A stretch of 64,000 nucleotides of DNA from Peribacillus deserti (GTDB lineage Bacteria > Bacillota > Bacilli > Bacillales > DSM-1321): NCBI RefSeq assembly GCF_016909175.1, contig NZ_JAFBFI010000002.1:186001-250000 (forward strand), read 5' to 3'. The notes beneath the pieces are model-generated. The model ran no database searches and was not told where the DNA came from. It worked only from the letters and a program-made list of their open reading frames with translations. Shown one piece after another: positions 41,503 to 50,560 of this stretch (positions within the stretch are counted from its first letter, which is position 1; every line of letters begins with the position of its first letter). Both the position numbers and the translations under genes were made by a program.

Positions 41503-43321
41503 ATGGTAAAAAACCACACAATGTTACATAGATGGAACCTCGAATCGTTGCTGCATAACGAGGAAGAGCCGTTAGAAGAGTTTGTAGAACATTTAGAATC
41601 AGAGCTGACAGAACATCTTCACGATTATAAGACGAACAAATTAAATCAAAATTCTGAAACAGTGCTGGATTTTATAAGGACCATGGAAAATCTAATAAAA
41701 AGGGTAGAACAGCTTAGCGAGCTGGCTTATTGTGCGGTTTCTGAAAATAGAAAGGATGCAGCGGCAGTAAAGCTTGAAGCACGGGCACACGAAGTTAAGC
41801 AAAAGCTGGATTTACTGCACACTGTTTTTCAAAAACATGTGAAGGGTAGCACCGATGAGAATTGGAATGCCATAAAAAAAGAAATAGATGCCAGTCCTAT
41901 CATTTTTTATTTAGAAGAGATGAGAAAGCGTGATATAGAATCGGTTTCAGAGAATATTGCAGAAGTGATTGAAGACTTTTCCGTAGACGGTTTTAAAGCT
42001 TGGTCAGATTTATATCACCAAACGATTAGCAATCTAAGTTTTCCTTTTACAGATGGAGAGACTAAACAGCTCCTTACGCTTGGTGAACTGTCTAAATATA
42101 ATTCTGTCAGCGACCGAAAAGTGAGGAACAAAGTTCATGAAGCCAGATCTGGAGTACTGCGTGAAAACGAAGATTTATTTGCGGCTATTTTGAACCATTT
42201 TTCTGGTTTCAGGATGAAGACATATAAATACAAAGGCTGGGAATCTGTACTTAAAGAGCCATTAAGGTTAAACCGCATTTCAAAAGACACTTTGGACACC
42301 ATGTGGAATGCCATTAAGTCAAATAACCATATCTTCCAGCCTTTTTTTTGAACAAAAAAGAAAGCTGCTAGAAATAAATCAGCTTAGCTATTTTGATGTT
42401 TTTGTATCAAACGGTTCAAATAATGATCAGCAAAGTTATACACCAGAAGAGGCAGTCTCTATGATAATAAGTAAAACGAAGGTAGATTTTCCGGAGTTTT
42501 CTGGATTTGTTGAAAGGGTATACAAGAGCGGGTGGATTGATTTTGAAATTAGGCCCAACAAGCATTTAGGGAACTTTGCCGCTGGATTTCCAGTTAGTAA
42601 AGAAACGAGAGTATCCTTGAATTTTAATGGAACTCTGAAGGATGTATCTGTTCTTGCTCATGAGCTTGGGCATGCTTTTCATACAACCGTTTTATTTGAT
42701 CAGCCTTCCTTTCTTCAGAAATATCCGATGACACTTGCAGAAACAGCGTCAACATTTTCTGAATTGATACTTACGAACTCTAACCAGACTTTATCCAAAG
42801 ACGAAAAAATTCAGTACTTAGAAGAACAAATTCACGCAGATGTTTTGTACCTATTGTATGTGCAATTTCACTTCAATTTCGAGCTGGAATTATATGAGAG
42901 GAAAAAACAGGGTGAATTCTTAACGGCAAAGCAATTAACAGAGTTAGTTGTTAAAAAGCAGAAGGAGGTTCTTACTAATAGTCTTGAATATTATCAAGAC
43001 TATTTCTGGATTCTCACTCCTCATTTATACTATCTGACTGAACCTTTTTATAATTTTTCTTATACGTTTGGCTTTTTGTTCAGTTATGGGCTTTTCGAAG
43101 AATACCAAAGGAATGGAAATGATTTTGAAAATAAATATATCCAATTGTTAAGAGATACAGGATTGTATACCGTTGAAGCATTGTCACAGAAGCATCTTGG
43201 TATCGATTTAACACAGCCCGCATTTTTGGCAGCATTCTATAAACCAGATCAGAAGAAATATAGAAGAATATATCCAGCTTACGGGCGGTTAAGCAGAAAG
43301 TCAGAGCGTACTCAAACGTAG
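41503..43321 (+). pseudogene. M3 family oligopeptidase gene, frameshifted at a T8 tract
   Basis: Two overlapping frames make one PepF-like protein of ~606 residues. The first (to 42351) ends ...NNHIFQPFF-stop; the second continues EQKRKLLEINQLSYF and contains the zinc motif LAHELGHAFHTT and the trailing AETASTFSEL. The break is at eight Ts (42342-42349): seven Ts would join the frames as QPFFEQKRK. No signal peptide is seen, so the intact protein would be cytoplasmic. It may be inactive, phase-variable, rescued by slippage, or a sequencing error. GTAAGGAGC precedes the ATG. Confidence 0.82.
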
Positions 43322-43337
43322 AGTACGCTTTTTTTTA
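43305..43337 (+). terminator. Terminator after frameshifted oligopeptidase gene
   Basis: AGCGTACTC pairs with GAGTACGCT around a 7-nt loop, then eight Ts. The stop codon lies in the loop. Confidence 0.92.
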
Positions 43338-43448
43338 TGCTTTAAATCATAAACAAGCCTAATTTTGAAAATAAATAACGAAGTTCGTACATACAGTGTT
43401 AATAAGGCAGTTTTAAAAGTTTTATATTTTTGCAAGGGGGTTTTGCGA

Positions 43449-44339
43449 GTGTCAGATTCTGTAAAGATCGGTTTAATTCAAGCTTCACATGATGTGGATG
43501 GCAATCAGCCTGTGGAGGTACATAAGAAAAAAGCGATTGAGAAGCATATCGGGCTTGTAGAAGAGGCCGCCGGAAGAGGAGCTCAGATTATTTGTCTGCA
43601 GGAGATTTTTTATGGTCCTTATTTTTGTTCGGAACAAAATACGAAATGGTACGATTCCGCTGAAGAAATTCCGAATGGACCGACTACAGGGCTGTTTCAG
43701 GAACTGGCTCGTAAGTTGGGAGTCGTCATTGTACTGCCCATTTATGAGAGAGAAGGCATTGCAACTTACTATAACACGGCAGCTGTTATTGATGCGGATG
43801 GTTCCTATTTAGGGAAATATCGAAAACAGCATATCCCTCATGTAGCCGTAGGGAAAGACGGCTATGGATTCTGGGAGAAATATTACTTTAAGCCAGGCAA
43901 TCTTGGATACCCGGTATTTGATACAGCCTTTGCAAAGGTTGGCGTTTATATCTGCTATGACCGTCATTTTCCTGAAGGTGCTAGATTACTAGGATTAAAT
44001 GGTGCAGAAATCGTATTTAATCCTTCTGCCACGGTAGCTGGTTTATCTGAATATTTATGGAAGCTTGAGCAGCCTGCACACGCAGTGGCGAATGGCTATT
44101 ACCTTGGAGCCATTAACCGGGTAGGCTACGAAGCTCCCTGGAAAATGGGAGAATTTTATGGACAGTCCTATCTGGTCGATCCAAAAGGAAATTTTGTGGC
44201 GTCTGCAAGCCGGGACAAAGATGAAGTGATCATTGGTGAAATGAATAAAAAATTGATCAGGGAAGTCAGGGATACGTGGCAATTTTATCGTGACCGCCGT
44301 CCAGAAACCTATGGTGAAATGACATCTTTATTGCCATAG
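43449..44339 (+). CDS. Nitrilase-superfamily amidohydrolase, predicted beta-ureidopropionase (N-carbamoyl-beta-alanine hydrolase)
   Basis: Predicted to hydrolyse N-carbamoyl-beta-alanine to beta-alanine, CO2 and ammonia, the third step of reductive uracil breakdown. The nitrilase triad is visible: Glu in CLQEIFYGP (~50), Lys in GKYRKQHIPH (~120) and Cys in VGVYICYDRHFPE (~155). The start chosen is the GTG with AAGGGGG at 8-nt spacing, giving 296 residues; a start 28 codons earlier lacks a site. The pathway role rests mainly on the genes downstream; N-carbamoylputrescine amidases look similar. Confidence 0.88.
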   Translation: MSDSVKIGLIQASHDVDGNQPVEVHKKKAIEKHIGLVEEAAGRGAQIICLQEIFYGPYFCSEQNTKWYDSAEEIPNGPTTGLFQELARKLGVVIVLPIYEREGIATYYNTAAVIDADGSYLGKYRKQHIPHVAVGKDGYGFWEKYYFKPGNLGYPVFDTAFAKVGVYICYDRHFPEGARLLGLNGAEIVFNPSATVAGLSEYLWKLEQPAHAVANGYYLGAINRVGYEAPWKMGEFYGQSYLVDPKGNFVASASRDKDEVIIGEMNKKLIREVRDTWQFYRDRRPETYGEMTSLLP

Positions 44340-44421
44340 GAAATAAAAGAAATATATGTGAGGGTCCGAAATGCGGCCCATCCATCTGTTTTCTTATTCA
44401 TTGGCTAAGGAGGTATTCTCG

Positions 44422-45789
44422 GTGGTTACTATTAAAACACAGCGCATTTCGAGCACCCATCTAGAAAAAAACTTTGAAGAGACAGATCCAGGCTTTACCA
44501 ATCAAGAAGCTCTCGAAGAATCAAACCGATGTTTATACTGTTATGATGCCCCATGTATAAAAGCATGTCCTACCGGAATAGACATTCCGGCTTTTATCAA
44601 GAAAATTTCTTCAGGTAATCTTCTTGGATCGGCAAAGACCATTATGTCTTCAAACCCAGTTGGAGCAAGCTGTGCCCGGGTTTGTCCAACAGAAGAGCTT
44701 TGTGAAGGATCCTGTGTATTAAACCACTCGACAAGCCCTATTCCAATAGGAAAGCTGCAGAGATTTGCTACAGATTGGGCAATCAACAATGAACAAATCC
44801 TATTTAAGCCGGGCAGCCCGAACGGAAAGACCGCAGCTGTCATAGGCAGCGGACCGGCTGGATTATCAGCGGCAAGAGAACTCGCCAGGTTCGGCTTTCA
44901 AGTCACGATATATGAAGCAGCAGAGAAAGCTGGAGGTTTAAATACGTATGGAATCGTTTCTTTTCGTCTCCCGCAGCCGATTTCGTTCTGGGAAGTAGAA
45001 CAAGTCCAAAAACTCAATGTTCAAATCCTCACCAATACCAAGGTTGGAAAGGATGTATCAGCAGAAGATCTCCTGAATTCCTATGATTATATAGTGTTAG
45101 CAGCCGGCATGGCTCATGTACCTGATTTACACATTGAAGGTGAAGAGCTGGAAGGTGTCTTTGATGCCATTGAATTCGTTAAGTCTACAAAAAGCGGAGA
45201 CTTAACGAGGGATTTTACAGGGAAACGTGTAGCTGTTATAGGTGCAGGTAATACAGCGATTGACGGGGCTACCTGTTCAGTCCGATTAGGTGCCGAAAAT
45301 GTAAAAATCCTCTACAGAAGATCCGTCGATGAAATGACTGCTTATGATTTTGAATATGAATTTGCCAAGCAGGATGGTGTTGAATTCCGCTGGTTAACGG
45401 CTCCTAAGCGCATTATCGGAGATGAAAAGGGGAGGGTGACTGGCATTGAATGCCTGAAAATGGCCCTTGGAGAACCTGGCAGGGATGGCCGCAGAAGTCC
45501 GGCTGCTGTAACAGGATCAGAATTTATCCTTCCCGTCGATGCGGTGGTAAAAGCAATCGGACAAACAAGACATCTCTCCTTAATTCAGGCATTAGGACTG
45601 CAGCATGAAAATGGAGTAGTCAAAGCCGATAAAGAGACGTATCAAACCTCACATCCTAACATATTCGCCTGCGGAGATATCGTATTTGGAAAAGGTAAAG
45701 GAGATGCTATGGTCGTCACTGCTGCCCAACAGGGAAAGCTTGCAGCATATGCTATTCATAAGCAGGCATCAGCTGCCGGAACAGCTTGA
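44422..45789 (+). CDS. preT: NAD-dependent dihydropyrimidine dehydrogenase, small FAD subunit PreT
   Basis: About 455 residues, GltD-like. The N-terminal domain carries [4Fe-4S] cysteines (CLYCYDAPCIKACPTGI, then CARVCPTEELCEGSC), followed by FAD binding (GSGPAGLSAARELARFG) and NAD binding (VIGAGNTAIDGA). With PreA it reduces uracil and thymine to the 5,6-dihydro forms using NADH. The GTG start is supported by AAGGAGG at 8-nt spacing; an ATG 17 codons upstream is less likely. It is 82 bp after the amidohydrolase and 75 bp before preA. Confidence 0.93.
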   Translation: MVTIKTQRISSTHLEKNFEETDPGFTNQEALEESNRCLYCYDAPCIKACPTGIDIPAFIKKISSGNLLGSAKTIMSSNPVGASCARVCPTEELCEGSCVLNHSTSPIPIGKLQRFATDWAINNEQILFKPGSPNGKTAAVIGSGPAGLSAARELARFGFQVTIYEAAEKAGGLNTYGIVSFRLPQPISFWEVEQVQKLNVQILTNTKVGKDVSAEDLLNSYDYIVLAAGMAHVPDLHIEGEELEGVFDAIEFVKSTKSGDLTRDFTGKRVAVIGAGNTAIDGATCSVRLGAENVKILYRRSVDEMTAYDFEYEFAKQDGVEFRWLTAPKRIIGDEKGRVTGIECLKMALGEPGRDGRRSPAAVTGSEFILPVDAVVKAIGQTRHLSLIQALGLQHENGVVKADKETYQTSHPNIFACGDIVFGKGKGDAMVVTAAQQGKLAAYAIHKQASAAGTA

Positions 45790-45864
45790 TCTATTGCAGT
45801 CTCACAAACTTAGACAGCAATCAATCCTAGCATGAACGATTTGTAGAAAGGGGACAAGAAAGAA

Positions 45865-47127
45865 ATGGCTGATTTAAGCATTAACCTGGCAGGAATTAAA
45901 TCTCCTAACCCATTCTGGCTTGCCTCAGCACCTCCGACTAATTCTGGCTATCAAGTGCAGCGTGCCTTTGATGCCGGCTGGGGAGGAGCAGTCTGGAAAA
46001 CACTGGGCGATCCGATATTAAATGTGTCTTCCCGGTTTGCTGCTGTCAGTTTTAATGGTCAGAGGGTAGCTGGCTTTAATAACATTGAACTCATTACTGA
46101 CAGGCCCCTTGAAGTGAATTTAAAAGAAATCTATGAAACGAAAAAACGTTTTCCTAATCATGCCATTATTGCCTCTTTAATGGTTGAGCCTAAACAGGAA
46201 AAGTGGCATGAAATCGTCAAGCGTGTAGAAGATGTGGGTGTAGACGGCCTTGAGCTTAATTTTGGCTGTCCGCACGGAATGGCGGAAAGAGGGATGGGTT
46301 CCGCTTCTGGTCAGGTTCCTTCACTGGTAGAAAAGCAGACATATTGGGTAAAAGAAGCGGCTAGAACCCCTGTGATTGTTAAACTGACACCGAATATCAC
46401 GGATATTACCGTTACGGCCGAAGCGGCAGTGAACGGCGGGGCAGATGCAATCAGTATGATTAATACAATTAATAGCTTAATGGGGGTTGATCTTGACACC
46501 TGGAACACGATTCCGCATGTCGCTGGAAAAGGTGCTCATGGCGGCTACTGCGGTCCGGCTGTAAAGCCCATTGCATTAAATATGGTGGCCGAATGTGCTA
46601 GAAACCCGCGGATTTCTGTCCCAATCTCAGGCATTGGCGGAATTTCCAATTGGCAGGATGCGGTCGAATTTATATTGATGGGCGCAACAGGTGTCCAAAT
46701 TTGTACGGCGGCCATGCACCATGGATTTCGGATCATAGAAGATATGATAGAAGGATTGGATCACTATCTAGAACAAAAAGGGGTTTCCTCTTTAACTGAA
46801 ATCATTGGAAAATCGGTACCGAGGTATTCGGACTGGGGGAACCTTGATCTGAATTATAATATTGCGGCACAAATTAATACCGACGTATGCATTAACTGCA
46901 ATAAATGCCATATTGCCTGTGAAGACACGTCTCATCAGTGTATAGATATGCTAACAGGAGAGGATGGCAGAAGCTATCTCAAAGTGAGGGAAGAAGATTG
47001 TGTAGGCTGCAACTTATGCGCCATTGTTTGTCCGGTAGATGGCGCCATAACCATGGTCGAAACAGCAGCTAGCCAGCCTCCTATGACATGGAATGACCGC
47101 CAGGCTGCTCTTAACACAGCCAAGTAA
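45865..47127 (+). CDS. preA: NAD-dependent dihydropyrimidine dehydrogenase, FMN subunit PreA
   Basis: A 420-residue fusion of a dihydroorotate-dehydrogenase-like FMN barrel and a ferredoxin tail. The barrel shows NPFWLASAPPTNSG, ELNFGCPHGMAERGMG with the catalytic Cys area, and ISGIGGISNWQDA. The C-terminus holds two [4Fe-4S] motifs (CINCNKCHIAC, CVGCNLCAIVCP). It is the pyrimidine-reducing subunit partnering PreT, like E. coli YeiA. AAAGGGGACAAG precedes the ATG. Confidence 0.95.
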   Translation: MADLSINLAGIKSPNPFWLASAPPTNSGYQVQRAFDAGWGGAVWKTLGDPILNVSSRFAAVSFNGQRVAGFNNIELITDRPLEVNLKEIYETKKRFPNHAIIASLMVEPKQEKWHEIVKRVEDVGVDGLELNFGCPHGMAERGMGSASGQVPSLVEKQTYWVKEAARTPVIVKLTPNITDITVTAEAAVNGGADAISMINTINSLMGVDLDTWNTIPHVAGKGAHGGYCGPAVKPIALNMVAECARNPRISVPISGIGGISNWQDAVEFILMGATGVQICTAAMHHGFRIIEDMIEGLDHYLEQKGVSSLTEIIGKSVPRYSDWGNLDLNYNIAAQINTDVCINCNKCHIACEDTSHQCIDMLTGEDGRSYLKVREEDCVGCNLCAIVCPVDGAITMVETAASQPPMTWNDRQAALNTAK

Positions 47128-47161
47128 TGGATGTGATGGCAAAAAACAAAGGGGGAGAATG

Positions 47162-48580
47162 ATGAAAAAGCTGATTAAGAACGGAACCATTGTCACAGCA
47201 GCAGATACATTTTCAGCAGATTTATTAATAGAAAACGGCATTATTTCAGCAATCGGTACAAATCTGCCTGCTGCTGGTGCAGAGATTATAAACGCGGAAG
47301 GCCGCTATGTTTTCCCTGGTGGAATTGATCCGCATACCCACCTCGATATGCCTTTTTGCGGAACTGTAACGAAAGACGATTTTGAAACTGGAACCATTGC
47401 CGCCGCATTTGGAGGAACCACTACCATTATTGATTTCTGTCTTACTGCTAAAGGTGAACCATTGAAAACAGCCATTCAAACGTGGCACAAAAAATCGAGG
47501 GACAAAGCGGTCATTGACTATGGATTCCATCTCATGATCGGGGAGATCAATGAGAAGGTTTTAAACGAGCTGCCACAGATCATTGAGAAAGAAGGAATTA
47601 CCTCATTTAAGGTTTTTATGGCTTATAAAAATGTCTTTCAGGCAGATGATGAAACCTTATTCAGGACTCTCCTGGCCGCTAAGGAGCTGGGCGCCCTTGT
47701 TATGGTGCATGCAGAGAATGGGGATGTCATTGATTTCCTCACAAAGAAGGCATTAAAGGAGGGAAAAACGGAACCTATTTATCATGCTTTAACAAGGCCG
47801 CCTGAGGTAGAAGGAGAAGCTACAGGGCGGGCTGCCCAGCTGGCCGGGCTTGCTGATTCCCAGTTATATGTTGTCCACGTATCATGTGCTGATGCTGTTG
47901 AGAAAATCTCTGAAGCGCGGGCTAAGGGCTTTGATATTTGGGGAGAAACGTGTCCTCAGTATTTAGTGCTGGATGAGAGTTATTTAGAGAAACCTGACTT
48001 TGAAGGGGCTAAGTATGTATGGTCTCCTCCTCTAAGGGAGAAGTGGAATCAGGAGGTACTTTGGAATGCCCTGAAAACTGGCCAGCTCCAGACTATTGGG
48101 TCTGATCAATGCTCATTCGACTTTAAAGGGCAAAAAGATTTGGGTAGAGACGATTTTACTAAAATACCTAACGGCGGCCCTACCATTGAAGACCGGTTCT
48201 CTATACTTTTCTCTGAAGGAGTAAAAAAGGGCCGGATTGACCTTAATCAATTTGTTGATATCACATCCACTCGAGCTGCTAAGCTTTTTGGGTTATATCC
48301 TAAAAAGGGTACTATTTCCGTTGGATCTGATGCAGACATCGTCATATTTGACCCTGAAATGGAAAGAACTCTTTCTGCTGAAACTCACAATATGGCCGTC
48401 GATTACAATGCATTTGAAGGTATGAAAGTGAGAGGGGAACCTGTTTCCGTATTAGTGAGAGGGGAATTTGTCATCCGCGATAAAAAGTTTGTTGGCAGCC
48501 CTGGTTCCGGCAAATACCTAAAAAGGGCTAAATATAAACAGAACACTTCTATAGATCAAAACGAAACTCTATCAATCTAG
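47162..48580 (+). CDS. hydA: Dihydropyrimidinase
   Basis: Hydrolyses dihydrouracil to N-carbamoyl-beta-alanine. About 472 residues. Zinc ligands of the cyclic amidohydrolase superfamily are visible: HTHLDMPF (~57), the carboxylated Lys in TSFKVFMAYKN (~150), His in VMVHAENGD (~180), HVSCADAV (~236) and the catalytic Asp in IGSDQCSF (~312). GGGGGAG favours the second of two adjacent ATGs. A longer frame overlapping preA is rejected for lack of a site. The enzyme completes the ring-opening step between PreTA and the ureidopropionase. Confidence 0.94.
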   Translation: MKKLIKNGTIVTAADTFSADLLIENGIISAIGTNLPAAGAEIINAEGRYVFPGGIDPHTHLDMPFCGTVTKDDFETGTIAAAFGGTTTIIDFCLTAKGEPLKTAIQTWHKKSRDKAVIDYGFHLMIGEINEKVLNELPQIIEKEGITSFKVFMAYKNVFQADDETLFRTLLAAKELGALVMVHAENGDVIDFLTKKALKEGKTEPIYHALTRPPEVEGEATGRAAQLAGLADSQLYVVHVSCADAVEKISEARAKGFDIWGETCPQYLVLDESYLEKPDFEGAKYVWSPPLREKWNQEVLWNALKTGQLQTIGSDQCSFDFKGQKDLGRDDFTKIPNGGPTIEDRFSILFSEGVKKGRIDLNQFVDITSTRAAKLFGLYPKKGTISVGSDADIVIFDPEMERTLSAETHNMAVDYNAFEGMKVRGEPVSVLVRGEFVIRDKKFVGSPGSGKYLKRAKYKQNTSIDQNETLSI

Positions 48581-48661
48581 CAGTTTTATCTTCAATCTAC
48601 TATTCCATATTCTACGGTTTCATTGATCTGAACGCCTCCCATGCCGTCCGACTGTGAGCTG

Positions 48662-48688
48662 CTTCCTCTAATCATTTTCGAGAGGAAG
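48662..48688 (+). other. Stem-loop in hydA-transporter spacer
   Basis: CTTCCTCT pairs with AGAGGAAG around an 11-nt loop, without a U tract. It could be an mRNA-stability hairpin or a weak terminator that sets transporter expression. Confidence 0.45.
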
Positions 48689-48747
48689 ATCGGTTATTAG
48701 AAATAAAGAAAAGATTCTATTATTTTAAACCGAAAGAGGAGAGTTCC

Positions 48748-50190
48748 ATGAAAAAAAGCCACCTGAAATCACCGGATTTATACCCCATTCTTCAAAAAGA
48801 CAGGACCATTACTTCTTTAGGATTTTCTTTTATGTGGGTAGGAATGGTAGTTGTTCTTGCAACCTTTGCGATCGGAGGGGCAGGGGTGATGACTCTGCCG
48901 CTGCCGGTTGTCATTCTTGCAACCGTTATAGGTTGTATCGCGATCGGATTTTTTATCTCATTAATTGCTGATATAGGGATCGAACACGGGCTGTCCTTTC
49001 CTGTTTACATGAGAGCTCCTTTTGGGACGATCGGCACACATATCCCTTCCGTAACCCGCGGTGTTACAGCATCGATGTGGTTTGGGATAAACACGTATTT
49101 CGGGTCTACAGCCATGAATGGAATATTAGATATTTTATTCGGTTTTGATAATTGGTTTGTCTGCTACCTCATTTTCGCGGTTGTACAGCTTGTTAACACA
49201 GCCTTAGGGATAAAGTCCATCGAACGTTTTGCTGATCTGGCTGCTCCAATCATTCTATTAATTTCTATTTGGATGTATCTCTCTTTATCAGATACCGCAG
49301 CATCAGAAGGACGTGATGTGTGGAGCTGGGCTCAAGACCCGGTGTCGGGCGGCGCGGCTTTTACAGCCTTTTTGGTAGTTATTTTCAGCAATATGGGTTT
49401 CTGGGCCACGCTGGGAGCAGACATCCCCTCCATTTCCCGGTTTATCAAAGCGCCTGTGAATGAAAAAAACTGGTTTAAACGAAATAAAGTTTCACTGTGG
49501 GGCAATATGGTGGCCATGCCTTTAACACAGACATTTATGATCATCATCGGAGCTGTTTCATACATCGCCGTGTTGAATTCCGATCCAGTAGCTGCTCTGC
49601 AAAAGTCCGCAAGCGGCATCATTCTTGCGATTCTTTTATTAATGATTGTTCTTGCACAATGGTCCACAAATACGGCCGCGAACGTCGTCCCTGCTGCCAC
49701 GATCTTCTCAAATGTCGGCGGACCAAAGTTTCCGTTTTGGGCCGGCGTTATAACGGCAGGAATCGTTGGTTCCGTTGTTCAGCCTTGGAATTTATTTGAC
49801 GTTATTATCCCGTTTCTATTAGTGGTAGGAGGAATTTTGTCTGCCATCGTTGGAATTCTTTTTGCTGATTATTATTTACTTCGGAAACGAAGAGTCAATG
49901 TGCCCCAATTATATGAAGATTTCGGCCAGTACCGGTACAGCGGCGGAGTGAATCTCGCAGGTTTCCTTGCCTGGATCATAGGAGCAACAGCCTCCTATTT
50001 TACTAAGGACTATGGATTTTTAGTTGGTTTCCTAGCTGGTGCCGCCATTTATTATGTTCTGGCAAAATATTGGTGGTTCAAGAAATATCGGCAGGCTGAG
50101 ATTGAGGATCCGAGCGATGAGAAGTACTTAGGAATTTCTGTAGGCCGTGACTGGGTGATTGATGACTATGAAACTGGAGCAGAAAAATAA
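48748..50190 (+). CDS. NCS1 family nucleobase/hydantoin transporter
   Basis: A 480-residue membrane protein with about 12 hydrophobic segments of the nucleobase-cation-symporter-1 family (relatives Mhp1, PucI, FurA-like). Diagnostic parts are GLSFPVYMRAPFGTIG (~75), SMWFGINTYFGS and NMGFWATLGADIPSISRFIK, followed by LAQWSTNTAANVVPAA. Its place in this cluster suggests import of uracil, thymine or dihydropyrimidine/hydantoin. AAAGAGGAGAG precedes the ATG. A hairpin lies in the spacer after hydA. Confidence 0.92.
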   Translation: MKKSHLKSPDLYPILQKDRTITSLGFSFMWVGMVVVLATFAIGGAGVMTLPLPVVILATVIGCIAIGFFISLIADIGIEHGLSFPVYMRAPFGTIGTHIPSVTRGVTASMWFGINTYFGSTAMNGILDILFGFDNWFVCYLIFAVVQLVNTALGIKSIERFADLAAPIILLISIWMYLSLSDTAASEGRDVWSWAQDPVSGGAAFTAFLVVIFSNMGFWATLGADIPSISRFIKAPVNEKNWFKRNKVSLWGNMVAMPLTQTFMIIIGAVSYIAVLNSDPVAALQKSASGIILAILLLMIVLAQWSTNTAANVVPAATIFSNVGGPKFPFWAGVITAGIVGSVVQPWNLFDVIIPFLLVVGGILSAIVGILFADYYLLRKRRVNVPQLYEDFGQYRYSGGVNLAGFLAWIIGATASYFTKDYGFLVGFLAGAAIYYVLAKYWWFKKYRQAEIEDPSDEKYLGISVGRDWVIDDYETGAEK

Positions 50191-50234
50191 TAGTTACAAC
50201 TAAGCGTCTAGAGTCAAATTTGGAGGGGGAGGCA

Positions 50235-50447
50235 ATGTCAGAATATAAAGAGTTTTTAACTGAAAAAGAGCAGATTGATGATCTCATTAGGTCTGGTTAC
50301 AGAATTCAAAGTGTAATCGAAAACTTAGACGGCGCTTTCGTAAATTTTACTCATAAAGATCAGGGTCATTGTAAATCCCTGCATATTGGCACCGCTAATG
50401 CGCGCAAGTATTTCTCCAGTATCCTTATGCAGCAGAACAATGGGTAA
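50235..50447 (+). CDS. Small protein of unknown function in pyrimidine cluster
   Basis: About 70 residues, mixed charge, no membrane segment: MSEYKEFLTEKEQIDDLI opens it, followed by GYRIQSVIENLDGAFVNF, one Cys in GHCKSL and a C-terminal ARKYFSSIL. I recognise no family. A very strong GGAGGGGGAGG site and its fixed place between the transporter and the semialdehyde dehydrogenase argue that it is real and part of the pathway. A regulatory or stabilising role would be a guess. Confidence 0.65.
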   Translation: MSEYKEFLTEKEQIDDLIRSGYRIQSVIENLDGAFVNFTHKDQGHCKSLHIGTANARKYFSSILMQQNNG

Positions 50448-50560
50448 AATTAATTGGTAAAAATAACCCAAAGTGTGGGAGAAGTCTGCTCATCCTTTTA
50501 TTACAGTTTAGCAGGGTTTAATAGTAATAACTTTTTAACCAGAACAAAGGAGATGGAATA

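Noticed and set aside
39407-43321. Tandem duplication of one oligopeptidase gene
   Set aside because: The two M3 genes share motifs only, are divergent in direction, and one has a signal peptide, so they are old paralogs and not a recent duplication.
48581-48747. Riboswitch before the NCS1 transporter
   Set aside because: Only one simple hairpin (CTTCCTCT/AGAGGAAG) is seen, with no purine-riboswitch-like three-way junction.
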